The position numbers and the translations under genes are program-made. A DNA stretch of 13,883 nt from positions 1 to 13,883 of the forward strand of contig WJIN01000097.1 of assembly GCA_014730295.1 (NCBI GenBank), in the 5' to 3' direction. The stretch is from Promethearchaeota archaeon (lineage in GTDB: Archaea; Asgardarchaeota; Lokiarchaeia; Sigynarchaeales; SOKP01). Shown piece after piece: positions 7,148 through 13,883 of this stretch. The notes beneath the pieces are model-generated. The model worked only from the letters and a program-made list of their open reading frames with translations, searched no databases and had not been told where the DNA came from. Within the stretch, counting starts at the first letter, position 1; every line of letters begins with the position of its first letter.

Positions 7148-7621
7148 ATGATAGAGAAACCAAACAGAATTTCTAAAGACGATTACTTCATGCAAATTGC
7201 GGAGGTTGTATCTAAGAGATCCACATGTATTAAACGACAAGTCGGTGCGGTTTTAGTTAAAGATTCTCATATCATATCTACTGGATACAATGGAGCGCCT
7301 TCGGGATTTAAACATTGTACTGAAGAGACATGTGTTAGGAAAAATCTCAAGAGTGGGGAACGACCAGAACTATGTCGTGGAGTTCATGCAGAAATCAATT
7401 GTATAATTCAAGCTGCTCTTCATGGGACTTCTATAAAGGGAGATATTACTTTATACTCAACTACATTTCCTTGTATGAATTGTTTAAAGTTACTTATCAA
7501 TTCGGGTATTAACCGATTAGTCTATAAAGAGGGATATGCAATGGAGAATAAAGTTAAAGAGGATTTAGTGAAAGAATCCAAATTAATTATTCAAAAATAC
7601 GAAAAAAACAATAAATTCTAA
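7148..7621 (+). CDS. Deoxycytidylate (dCMP) deaminase
   Basis: This 157-residue zinc enzyme belongs to the cytidine/deoxycytidylate deaminase superfamily. It has the ComEB/DCTD-type layout: DYFMQIAEVVSKRSTC (12-27), GAVLVKD (33-39), YNGAPSG (47-53), the catalytic HAE (80-82) and PCMNC (108-112). H80, C109 and C112 bind the catalytic zinc, and E82 shuttles the proton. Extra Cys/His residues in the loop between (H56, C57, C62, C76) resemble the second structural zinc site of dCMP deaminases. The product dUMP feeds thymidylate synthesis in the cytosol. The length is normal and the ATG start fits the family N-terminus. Aspartokinase begins 56 bp downstream on the same strand, so the two could be cotranscribed, although the pathways are unrelated. 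Confidence 0.93.
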   Translation: MIEKPNRISKDDYFMQIAEVVSKRSTCIKRQVGAVLVKDSHIISTGYNGAPSGFKHCTEETCVRKNLKSGERPELCRGVHAEINCIIQAALHGTSIKGDITLYSTTFPCMNCLKLLINSGINRLVYKEGYAMENKVKEDLVKESKLIIQKYEKNNKF

Positions 7622-7677
7622 TAATTTTGCATTATTTACCTAACTAAATAATTAAAATACTCGAGATACTGATTAGA

Positions 7678-9099
7678 TTGAATGAACCGAACAGCGAATT
7701 AATAGTAATGAAATTTGGTGGGTCATGTTTCAAAGATGTGGAATCACTTTCCCAAACTACCACGATTGTAAAGGATTATTTAGAAGATACGAAATTAATT
7801 GTCGTTACTTCAGCATTTAAAGGCATCACTGATAAATTAATAGAATTTTATGATAAATCTTGCAGTGATGGGGATGAATGTAGAGTCATCATCAATGAGA
7901 TCGAAGATTTCCATCTCAAGTTTATTAATAAAAACATCGATAAAAATAAACCAGATTATCAAAAAACTCTCGATTTTTTAGAGACTAATATAAATGAGCT
8001 GACTCAATTAGGAAGGGTTGTACGTTTATTGCGACCAAGTTTAGATATTCAAGATCTTATTATGTCATATGGAGAGAAACTTAGCACTTATATCGTGTCT
8101 AAATATCTCAATTCTATCGGTCTTAAATCTGAATTTATCTCTTCAGATGAACTTATCCTAACTGACGATAATTTTGGCAGAGCTTTACCTTTATTAGACG
8201 AAACGGAAGAATTGGTACAAGACCGAGTCGCCCCACTGATCAAATCAAATAACTGCGATCTTGTATGTGTGACCGGTTTTTATGGTTCTACAAAAGATAA
8301 AAAGATTACCACGCTCGGTCGTGGTGGGACCGATTTAACTGCCGCTATCATGGCGTACAGTCTCACGCCAAATTTTAAAAGCAAGGTGATCTATTGGAAA
8401 GATGTTCAAGGCTTTCTGGATGCAGACCCAAGAATTTCTAATAAAGCTTCTCTATTAAAATATATCTCCTATCTAGAAGCAAAAGAACTTGCATTTTTTG
8501 GCTCCAAGGTCCTCCACCCGTTATGCTTAGACGTAAATGAGAAACGAAATATCCCTTCCGAAATCCGACCATTTAATAATCCCAAAGCTGCTGAATATAC
8601 CACCATAACAAAAGAAGCGCAAAAAGGAGATAAAATCATAAAGGCGATCACCTCGATTGAGAGAATATCAATGGTAACTATCGAAAGTGGCACGATGATC
8701 TCTCTTCCTGGAACCGCCGCGAAGTTGTTTAATCTCCTTGGAGATAATAATATCAATATAAAGTTTATCTCACAGAGCTCCTCAGAAAATAACATTACTT
8801 TTGGGATAGATTTAGAAGATTCTATGAAAGTAAGCTTTCTACTCAGAAATTCTGACTGGTTTGGAAAACAATGGTTTAGTATAAAAATTGATAATGATAT
8901 TTCACTTATCGCCGTAATCGGTGCCGGAATGCTCCATACTCCGGGAATTGCTGGTAAGGTATTCACCACTCTCGGAGATAATGATATAAATGTGAGAGCT
9001 ATTGCACAAGGTTCATCGGAGCTCAATATCACCATAATCGTACAGCGCAAAGATTGTAAAGATGCGGTAAATGTATTATACGATGCTTTTATAGATTAA
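7678..9099 (+). CDS. Aspartate kinase with two C-terminal ACT domains
   Basis: Aspartokinase phosphorylates aspartate to aspartyl-4-phosphate, the first step toward lysine, threonine and methionine. The protein has 473 residues, normal for archaeal enzymes. The amino-acid kinase domain (about 7-305) has the KFGGS motif (12-16), MSYGEKLS (129-136) and TTLGRGGTDLTA (211-222) for ATP and aspartate binding. Two ACT domains follow, about 328-402 and 408-473. Their effector-type motifs are SSSENNI (367-373) and GSSELNI (445-451), so allosteric feedback by lysine or threonine is likely. The start is a TTG at 7678. The next in-frame ATG (codon 11) would cut into the first beta strand, LIVMKFGG, so TTG is preferred. 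No Shine-Dalgarno is visible. The gene converges with the PGI-family isomerase, whose stop is only 30 bp away. Confidence 0.95.
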   Translation: MNEPNSELIVMKFGGSCFKDVESLSQTTTIVKDYLEDTKLIVVTSAFKGITDKLIEFYDKSCSDGDECRVIINEIEDFHLKFINKNIDKNKPDYQKTLDFLETNINELTQLGRVVRLLRPSLDIQDLIMSYGEKLSTYIVSKYLNSIGLKSEFISSDELILTDDNFGRALPLLDETEELVQDRVAPLIKSNNCDLVCVTGFYGSTKDKKITTLGRGGTDLTAAIMAYSLTPNFKSKVIYWKDVQGFLDADPRISNKASLLKYISYLEAKELAFFGSKVLHPLCLDVNEKRNIPSEIRPFNNPKAAEYTTITKEAQKGDKIIKAITSIERISMVTIESGTMISLPGTAAKLFNLLGDNNINIKFISQSSSENNITFGIDLEDSMKVSFLLRNSDWFGKQWFSIKIDNDISLIAVIGAGMLHTPGIAGKVFTTLGDNDINVRAIAQGSSELNITIIVQRKDCKDAVNVLYDAFID

Positions 9100-9129
9100 A
9101 AAAATAGAAGGAAAGAAATCCTAAAAAAA

Positions 9130-10380
9130 TTATTCGAAAAATTTCTTAAATTTATTTTCTGCTATTAGGATTCGATTTTCTTTTCTCTGTTCTTCAGATA
9201 AATTATTTTGTAGCGCCTCATTACATATTTTTTTCCCGATGTCAACCTTTGGGTTATTTGCCCAATTAACATCAAGAAGCAAGCATAAATAATAGACGGT
9301 GGATTGGATAAAGGCTACTAAATTTCCTATTACCTTTTCTCTGGGATTATTTACCGATATTTTCGCACATGGAACTTCTTGATCTATCATTGCCTGGAAT
9401 GTGGCGTCTGCTTGGTAATTAACCACTATGTGAGCTGTTTTCCCATCCACATAATCTATTGAAGAATCTAACTGGACGTCCGAAATTTCATTTTTCACGG
9501 TATAAATCACTGGAACCACCGCACCTTTGGTTCCGCCTAAAATATATTCTAACACAGAATGCTGACATAAAGGTGCCTCTTGATATGCTCCCATAAGACC
9601 CTTTCCCTCCTTACCCGTACTTTCGGAGATTTCCTGGACAAATAATCCGATACTTCCCTCGAGATTTTTCGAATATGGCATCGAGAAAACTATTTTATAT
9701 CCTTTTTGATACAAGCGATAAAGAAAGCTCGCAAATTCTATGCTGGCATTATGATGAAAAGTCATAAATTCATCATACCCCTCTTTTATACCATCGAGAA
9801 ACTGTTCAATATTAATTCCTGACAGAAAGGCGGGAACAATAGCCACATTTGTAATTGAAGCAGCAAATCTTCCTGAAAGGTCGGGTACCTCCATAATAGG
9901 TGCGGCAATTTTCTTCAAGAGATCGTTCATCGTTCCCCTAGATGACAGACCAAGGAACTTATACCCTTTCTCTATGAAGGTCCCAATTGTAGAATTCACA
10001 TCTAAGGTCTCTCCGCTTCTAGAAATAGGGATGACCACAGAATTATTGGGATTGGTACTTTTTAAACACGCGTTCAGCTCAACCGCACGAGAACTTGTAA
10101 TCGGATAAATTGTTTTCTTAGCCAAATGATATAATGCAGAAAGTGTTTGAATGGATCCACCCGTTCCTAAAACAATTATATTTTTGACATTTTTATTTAA
10201 AAACCTCGAAGATATAGATCGTATCTCTTCTAAATCAATGTATGATTCCGTGTCGATAAAAAACGGGTGTTGCCAATGTTTTTTATTTTGGTTAATTACT
10301 TTAATATCTTCAGTAAGCTGCTCATCTTTTAGCTTTGGATAATATTCAAGATTTATCTCTAAATTCATTTTATTCACCAT
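9130..10380 (-). CDS. pgi: Glucose-6-phosphate isomerase (PGI family)
   Basis: This 416-residue cytosolic enzyme of the PGI superfamily (two SIS folds) interconverts glucose-6-phosphate and fructose-6-phosphate for glycolysis or gluconeogenesis. It is shorter than the usual bacterial enzyme and similar in size to short archaeal PGIs. Visible motifs are VLGTGGSIQTL (70-80), PISRSGETLD (118-127, phosphate binding), GRFAASITNVAIVPAF (170-185), VQEISESTGKEGKG (248-261, with the catalytic Glu at about E253), CQHSVLEYILGG (272-283, H274 for ring opening) and NNPKVDIGKK (375-384, C-terminal Lys). This is the PGI superfamily type, not the cupin-type archaeal PGI. Bifunctional PGI/PMI activity is a possible alternative, because the first GGS and the ISRSGET segments are common to both groups. 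The ATG at 10380 is the longest start. GGTGA five bases before the ATG at 10368 (codon 5) suggests translation begins there. Confidence 0.88.
   Translation of the reverse strand: MVNKMNLEINLEYYPKLKDEQLTEDIKVINQNKKHWQHPFFIDTESYIDLEEIRSISSRFLNKNVKNIIVLGTGGSIQTLSALYHLAKKTIYPITSSRAVELNACLKSTNPNNSVVIPISRSGETLDVNSTIGTFIEKGYKFLGLSSRGTMNDLLKKIAAPIMEVPDLSGRFAASITNVAIVPAFLSGINIEQFLDGIKEGYDEFMTFHHNASIEFASFLYRLYQKGYKIVFSMPYSKNLEGSIGLFVQEISESTGKEGKGLMGAYQEAPLCQHSVLEYILGGTKGAVVPVIYTVKNEISDVQLDSSIDYVDGKTAHIVVNYQADATFQAMIDQEVPCAKISVNNPREKVIGNLVAFIQSTVYYLCLLLDVNWANNPKVDIGKKICNEALQNNLSEEQRKENRILIAENKFKKFFE
10368..10378 (-). promoter_or_regulatory. Ribosome binding site that favours a start at codon 5 of pgi
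   Basis: On the minus strand GGTGA is followed by five bases and the ATG at 10368. The upstream ATG at 10380 overlaps this site. This is the same arrangement as at the 1860-2282 gene, where the longer-ORF ATG sits on top of the Shine-Dalgarno. Confidence 0.4.
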
Positions 10381-10552
10381 TTCTCAATAATAGAACAATT
10401 GCTTTTTGAGATATAAATTCGGTTTTCTTTTTATTAGTTTTGGATTAAAAATTTTAAATATCTGACAAATCCAAAAAAAATACCAACAGATTAAAATTAG
10501 ATAATTTTTATTAGATACTTACAATCGATAAATAAAATTTTTTTGTTGAAAA

Positions 10553-10915
10553 ATGACTGAAGATCAATTTCAGTACCTATTACAGACTATTTTTGACAAT
10601 ATTGACGGAGTACGCTCAGCGGCGATAGTTTCACAAGAGGGCTTAATTGTGAGCTCCATCTTAGAGGAAGGAATATCGGAGATCAAATTAGCAGCTATGA
10701 CCGCGGCGATACTTTCAGTATCCGAACGAGTTCTTCATGAACTTAAATCGGGAATGCTCGATGTATGCATCTTACAAGGAGATGATGGAAATTTTGTAGT
10801 TATGGACGCTGGAACAGATTTAATTATTGCTGTCTGCTTAAATATCGATGCGCGCATGGATACGTGTTTCATCGAAATGCGAAAGGCAGCAGAACAACTC
10901 AAAAGTATATCTTAA
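10553..10915 (+). CDS. Roadblock/LC7 domain protein (MglB-like)
   Basis: This 120-residue protein is a single Roadblock/LC7 domain. It has an N-terminal helix (QFQYLLQTIFDNIDGVRSAAIV), a strand pair with SQEGLIVSS (27-35), a long central helix (about 44-63, KLAAMTAAILSVSERVLHEL) with the small-residue packing typical of the family, a second beta pair (CILQGDDGNFVVMDAG) and a C-terminal helix ending at 120. Roadblock domains form dimers that act as GTPase regulators (MglB, Ragulator/LAMTOR) or as dynein light chains, and Asgard genomes carry many alongside small GTPases. No GTPase is in this window, so the partner is unknown. The divergent pgi gene is 172 bp away, and radA begins about 140 bp downstream on the same strand. 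The ATG start fits the domain boundary, with no Shine-Dalgarno. Confidence 0.92.
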   Translation: MTEDQFQYLLQTIFDNIDGVRSAAIVSQEGLIVSSILEEGISEIKLAAMTAAILSVSERVLHELKSGMLDVCILQGDDGNFVVMDAGTDLIIAVCLNIDARMDTCFIEMRKAAEQLKSIS

Positions 10916-10938
10916 TCCTCCTCTTTTTTCCCCTTTCC
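10916..10938 (+). terminator. T-rich candidate terminator after the Roadblock gene
   Basis: A pyrimidine-rich run with TTTTTT and CCCC-TTT begins directly after the stop codon. There is no hairpin, which fits archaeal intrinsic termination. If it works, radA is transcribed separately from its own TATA box. Confidence 0.35.
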
Positions 10939-11031
10939 TATCATTTATTAATTATTTAATAAATCTAAAAATTCGCACTCTATTTCCTTTAAAATAGGAT
11001 TTTATTTTTTATATTCATATACACGATTAAA

Positions 11032-11040
11032 CTATAAAAA
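11032..11040 (+). promoter_or_regulatory. TATA-like box upstream of radA
   Basis: CTATAAAAA at 11032-11040 is a good archaeal TATA match. Its centre would place the transcription start near 11062, downstream of the GTG at 11056. That would favour translation from the ATG at 11083. A second AT-rich candidate, TTATATTCATAT, lies about 25 bp further upstream and would allow the GTG start. Confidence 0.35.
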
Positions 11041-11055
11041 ATACACATATTTTAC

Positions 11056-12372
11056 GTGATTTTTTTGGCTAAAGCAGCAGAAATGAATAGTGATGATGGT
11101 TTTAAGATGGGAGATCCATATTATTGTCCCGAATGTGAGAGAAATCATATAAAAGGACAAATCTACAAGGATCATTTGCAATATGCTCAAGTTCCAGATA
11201 TTCAAGACGAGGAAGAAGCGGAAGAGATACAAGTAGAGCAAGATGGGGAGGATGATACAGAAGAGGAAGATCTTGAAGATGAAGAATATACGGATGATGA
11301 ATTCGAGGAGGAATATGAAGATGACTTTGATGATGATTATGATGATGAGGGTGATGATGAGTTCGAGGATGATGATGATATAGATGATGATGATATAGAA
11401 GTATATGGGGCAGATGAAAGAGGTGTTGAAGAATGCATCGAGCAAGTAAAGGATCTTTCCGGTGTGGGAGAAGCCACCTTGAGGAAATTAATCAAGGCAG
11501 GCTTTAATAGCCTAGAATCTATTGCCTACACTCCACCGTCCATCATTCAAGAAGATAGTGGACTCGGAGAGAAAACAACCGCAAAATTGATTAAGCAAGC
11601 AATGAAACGTTTAAATGTAGGCTTCAAATCTGCAGAAACATTATGGGAGCATAGAAAAAATATTGCTCGTGTTACCACGGGCAGTCAAGAGCTCGATAAC
11701 CTCTTAGCTGGAGGTGTAGAGACTGGTTCGATGATTGAATTTTTTGGAGAATTCCGCACGGGAAAAACTCAAATAATGCATCAATTATGTGTAAATGTCC
11801 AATTACCGAAAGAGAAAGGAGGGATTGAAGGTGCTGCGTTATATATCGACACCGAAGGGACCTTCCGACCGGAACGGATAATTCAAATGGCAGAAGCACT
11901 CGATTTAGATTATAATAAAGTGCTCAAGAATATTGTTTTTGGGCGGGCATACAACTCTGACCATCAGATCCTCTTAGCAAAAGAAGCTATAAATATCATA
12001 AAGGAGCGTAATATAAAATTGATTGTGATTGATTCTCTTATCGGCCATTTTAGAAGCGAATATATCGGGCGAGGCACGCTCGCAACTCGACAGCAAATAT
12101 TAAACCAACATTTACACGACTTACTCCGTTTATGCGATATTTATCCCGATTTGGCAATCGTCGTGACTAACCAAGTACAAGCAAAACCAGATGTGTTTTA
12201 TGGGAATCCGCTTCAAGCCGCGGGAGGAAATATTATCGCCCATGGTTCAACAATTCGAATATATCTGCGAAAAGGAAAAGGAGAGCAGAGAGTCGCAAAA
12301 ATCGTTGATGCGCCCCACCTTCCTGAAGGTGAAGCAGTATTTAGTATCACAGGAAACGGGATCTCAGATTAG
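11056..12372 (+). CDS. radA: RadA recombinase with N-terminal zinc motif and acidic tract
   Basis: RadA is the archaeal RecA/Rad51 homologue that forms ATP-dependent filaments on single-stranded DNA for homologous recombination. This 438-residue version exceeds the usual length of about 320-350 because of an N-terminal addition. Residues 22-40 contain [10 protein letters not shown] and a later KDH (C24, C27, H31, H40), a putative zinc site. Residues about 51-119 are almost all Asp/Glu. The helix-hairpin-helix N-domain follows (about 130-186, [17 protein letters not shown]). Next come the FxxA oligomerisation motif FKSA (190-193), Walker A GEFRTGKT (231-238), [10 protein letters not shown] (265-274), Walker B LIVIDS (322-327), the [14 protein letters not shown]2 region (371-396) and DAPHLPEGE (418-426). 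The GTG at 11056 gives the longest ORF. The ATG at 11083 (codon 10) is as likely or more so, and neither has a Shine-Dalgarno. Confidence 0.93.
   Translation: MIFLAKAAEMNSDDGFKMGDPYYCPECERNHIKGQIYKDHLQYAQVPDIQDEEEAEEIQVEQDGEDDTEEEDLEDEEYTDDEFEEEYEDDFDDDYDDEGDDEFEDDDDIDDDDIEVYGADERGVEECIEQVKDLSGVGEATLRKLIKAGFNSLESIAYTPPSIIQEDSGLGEKTTAKLIKQAMKRLNVGFKSAETLWEHRKNIARVTTGSQELDNLLAGGVETGSMIEFFGEFRTGKTQIMHQLCVNVQLPKEKGGIEGAALYIDTEGTFRPERIIQMAEALDLDYNKVLKNIVFGRAYNSDHQILLAKEAINIIKERNIKLIVIDSLIGHFRSEYIGRGTLATRQQILNQHLHDLLRLCDIYPDLAIVVTNQVQAKPDVFYGNPLQAAGGNIIAHGSTIRIYLRKGKGEQRVAKIVDAPHLPEGEAVFSITGNGISD
11206..11412 (+). repeat. GAT/GAA-rich low-complexity tract inside radA
   Basis: Near-continuous GAT, GAA and GAG codons encode the acidic region of RadA (residues about 51-119). 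The DNA is strongly purine-rich on the plus strand. Slippage of GAT/GAA units is the probable way the tract grew. It stays in frame throughout, so it is translated. Confidence 0.85.
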
Positions 12373-12420
12373 ATTTCTGTTTTTAATTCTACTTTCCTTA
12401 TTATATTGAGTTTACTTTTT
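12373..12420 (+). terminator. T-rich candidate terminator after radA
   Basis: T-rich sequence (TTTTT and TTTTTC blocks) immediately follows the radA stop, inside the 146-bp spacer between the convergent radA and longin/TPR genes. The rest of the spacer is A-rich on the plus strand, so T-rich for the opposing gene (about 12480-12518), which suits termination from that side. No gene or RNA is visible in it. Confidence 0.3.
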
Positions 12421-12518
12421 CTGAGAAAGTCTAAATATATATAGGTTTAAAAATAATGGATAAGAACGTGAATAAATAGTAAATACAAAAATAGAGAAAA
12501 AAATAAAATTCAAAAAAA

Positions 12519-13883
12519 TTATTTAGTTAATTTTTCTAATGCTTTCGACTTTTTGGTATATTCCTTAACGTGATCTTGCATGTCGTTGACACCTAATTTG
12601 AAGATTTCGGAGGCTTTCTTCGATGCTTGTTTGTAATATTTCGACGCAGTTTCGTATTCTTCTTGCTTAGCCGCTTTTTGCGCCTGTCGCTCAAAGTCCA
12701 TCATTTCTAATCTATGATTATCTATTTCAGTGATTCGGATTACATCTTGGATCTCTTCAAACATCTTTTTCATATCCCAATTATTGGCGATTATCCCCGC
12801 GTCTTTATAAATATCAATGGCTTTCTCATAATTGTGGGCGCCTCGTTCTTTTTTGGCCTTTTTCAGAAGCTTCTTAATCTCCTTTTTCGCTTGTTTTTCA
12901 TCTTCGATTACCGTTTCTCCTACTTTCGACTTCACTGGAGCAGAAACAATTTCTTCTCTTTCTTTCATGCTTGCGATATATGCTTCCCGCTCTTCTGGAG
13001 TCATTTCTACCAATTGATCTACGATCCTAGCTTTTTCTTCCGCAGGTAATTCAGTGAACTCGGTGATTCTTTTTTCAATCAACTCACGTTCTTCAGGAGT
13101 GATTGGTTTCTTTTCTAAACTTGATATGTCGATAGGAACCATTAATTCATTATCTCGAAGCTCTTTAATACCCATAAAAATCTCTGCGACTCCTTTCTTA
13201 GTTTCCTGCATTGCTTGATCCAATAATTTAGATATGAAGAAGAACTTCCGCTCCGACTCCTGCTTTATGTCTTGGGCAATCTCTAATATTTCCCGACTCT
13301 CAGGTTTTTTCAATTTCTTAACATCGGAAAGCTCATATTCAAGTGTATGAGGGAGAATAATGGATGTATGGAAACTCTCATCAATTAGATGTCCCGCATC
13401 TCTGAATACATTCAATTGGCCCCGCCATTCTGGAAGAGCTTCGCTATATTTCTCTTCAAATGAAACAATAAAGTTTTTTAGATGTTGCCGTAGAATCAGA
13501 GAGGCTCGTTTCCCTAACACTAACGCCACACGGATATATTCTCCGTCCGCTAAGAGTAGCATTTTATCACCATATCTAATCTCGTTCAAGGCTTTTTGCG
13601 ATTCGACTTCTTTTCCAAACGAAGAAACAGCTGATATAAACCCGCTGATTAGATCTGGGTCAATTTTTTCGGAGCCAAATGAGCGGAAAAAGATACATGT
13701 CCCGCTGCCCTTATATAACACGAGAAGATGCTCCATATTGACAGCATCCTCGAACATAGTTTTTACTTCTTTAAGCACTCTTTGTTTCTCGCGTTTCTTG
13801 GGAAGAATCACTCCACGATAAACTCCGACGGATACTCCCACCGCAGCAAGCACCGCAATTCCAATAAAGATGTAGGGTAATAA
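12519..13883 (-). CDS. Membrane-anchored longin-like/TPR protein (5' end cut by window)
   Basis: The reading frame is open to the right edge, so the true start lies outside and the GTG at 13853 is not a convincing start. Numbered from that GTG, the ten codons before it plus residues 1-16 form one transmembrane helix (LLPYIFIGIAVLAAVGVSVG). PKKREK follows, which predicts an N-terminal anchor with the rest in the cytoplasm. Residues about 41-165 look like a longin-type domain: LLVLYKGSGTCIFFRSF, a helix after DPDLISGFISAVSSF, then LLLADGEYIRVALVLG and a helix ending FEEKYSEALPEWRG. Residues about 185-320 are helical and charged, with two TPEERE motifs (252-257, 285-290). Residues about 320-440 contain two TPR-like units with A-x-Y-KA patterning (NYEKAIDIYKDAG, EYETASKYYKQAS), reminiscent of SNAP proteins. 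Longin domains regulate small GTPases or SNAREs in eukaryotes. The function here is inferred. The domain identity is moderately sure, the membrane helix is clear, and the gene is convergent with radA. Confidence 0.7.
   Translation of the reverse strand, partial: LLPYIFIGIAVLAAVGVSVGVYRGVILPKKREKQRVLKEVKTMFEDAVNMEHLLVLYKGSGTCIFFRSFGSEKIDPDLISGFISAVSSFGKEVESQKALNEIRYGDKMLLLADGEYIRVALVLGKRASLILRQHLKNFIVSFEEKYSEALPEWRGQLNVFRDAGHLIDESFHTSIILPHTLEYELSDVKKLKKPESREILEIAQDIKQESERKFFFISKLLDQAMQETKKGVAEIFMGIKELRDNELMVPIDISSLEKKPITPEERELIEKRITEFTELPAEEKARIVDQLVEMTPEEREAYIASMKEREEIVSAPVKSKVGETVIEDEKQAKKEIKKLLKKAKKERGAHNYEKAIDIYKDAGIIANNWDMKKMFEEIQDVIRITEIDNHRLEMMDFERQAQKAAKQEEYETASKYYKQASKKASEIFKLGVNDMQDHVKEYTKKSKALEKLTK

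Noticed and set aside
8469..9050. 193-residue minus-strand ORF
   Set aside because: It lies antisense to the ACT domains of aspartokinase, with no recognisable protein family or start signal.
11032..11445. Ile-rich 137-residue ORF on the minus strand
   Set aside because: It is antisense to the acidic GAT/GAA tract of radA. Its isoleucine-rich translation is the forced mirror of Asp/Glu codons, so it is not a gene.
12519..13853. GTG at 13853 as the start of the longin/TPR gene
   Set aside because: The frame is open and hydrophobic for ten more codons to the edge, and the GTG falls inside the transmembrane helix, so the gene is treated as partial.
1..13883. Search for tRNA, rRNA, CRISPR and a novel defence system
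   Set aside because: I saw no cloverleaf-like GC-rich block, no spaced direct repeats and no defence-type gene cluster. The spacers of about 300 bp hold only AT-rich DNA.

Overview
This AT-rich window most likely comes from an archaeon, and several features point to the Asgard group (Lokiarchaeia-like). It encodes an archaeal RadA recombinase whose Walker A motif is the eukaryotic Rad51 form. It also has a stand-alone Roadblock/LC7 protein, a long Shoc2-like leucine-rich-repeat protein, and a membrane-anchored protein that looks like a longin-type domain joined to TPR/SNAP-like helices. The metabolic genes (double-ACT aspartokinase, U32-family protein, class V aminotransferase, PGI-family isomerase) fit an archaeon but do not identify a lineage. 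The lineage call is inferred from domain content, because no rRNA or ribosomal protein lies in the window.

Layout. Positions 22-448 (minus) hold a decayed IS200/IS605 TnpA gene with a stop and a frameshift, and a terminal-type hairpin at 521-540. The element lies directly in front of a class V aminotransferase (602-1729, plus). A convergent small gene (1860-2282, minus) encodes a possible SCP2-like protein. An intergenic region of about 300 bp leads to the LRR protein (2580-4313, plus; 23 repeats of exactly 23 residues), which converges with a U32-family protein (4363-5625, minus). After another spacer of about 330 bp come three plus-strand genes: a polytopic membrane protein of GT-C type (5954-7030), dCMP deaminase (7148-7621) and aspartokinase (7678-9099). 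The PGI-family isomerase (9130-10380, minus) converges on aspartokinase. The Roadblock gene (10553-10915, plus) is divergent from the isomerase and is followed by radA (11056-12372, plus). The longin/TPR membrane protein (12519 to the right edge, minus) converges on radA and is cut by the window edge.

How the genes relate. Most genes look individually transcribed, with long AT-rich spacers and single TATA-like elements. The only closely spaced same-strand pair is dCMP deaminase and aspartokinase (56 bp). I see no defence system, CRISPR array, tRNA or rRNA. The most unusual genes are radA, with a putative N-terminal zinc motif and an acidic tract of about 70 residues before its helix-hairpin-helix domain, and the longin-like/TPR membrane protein. 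Both belong to the eukaryote-like part of the content. No small GTPase, the usual partner of Roadblock and longin proteins, is present in this window.
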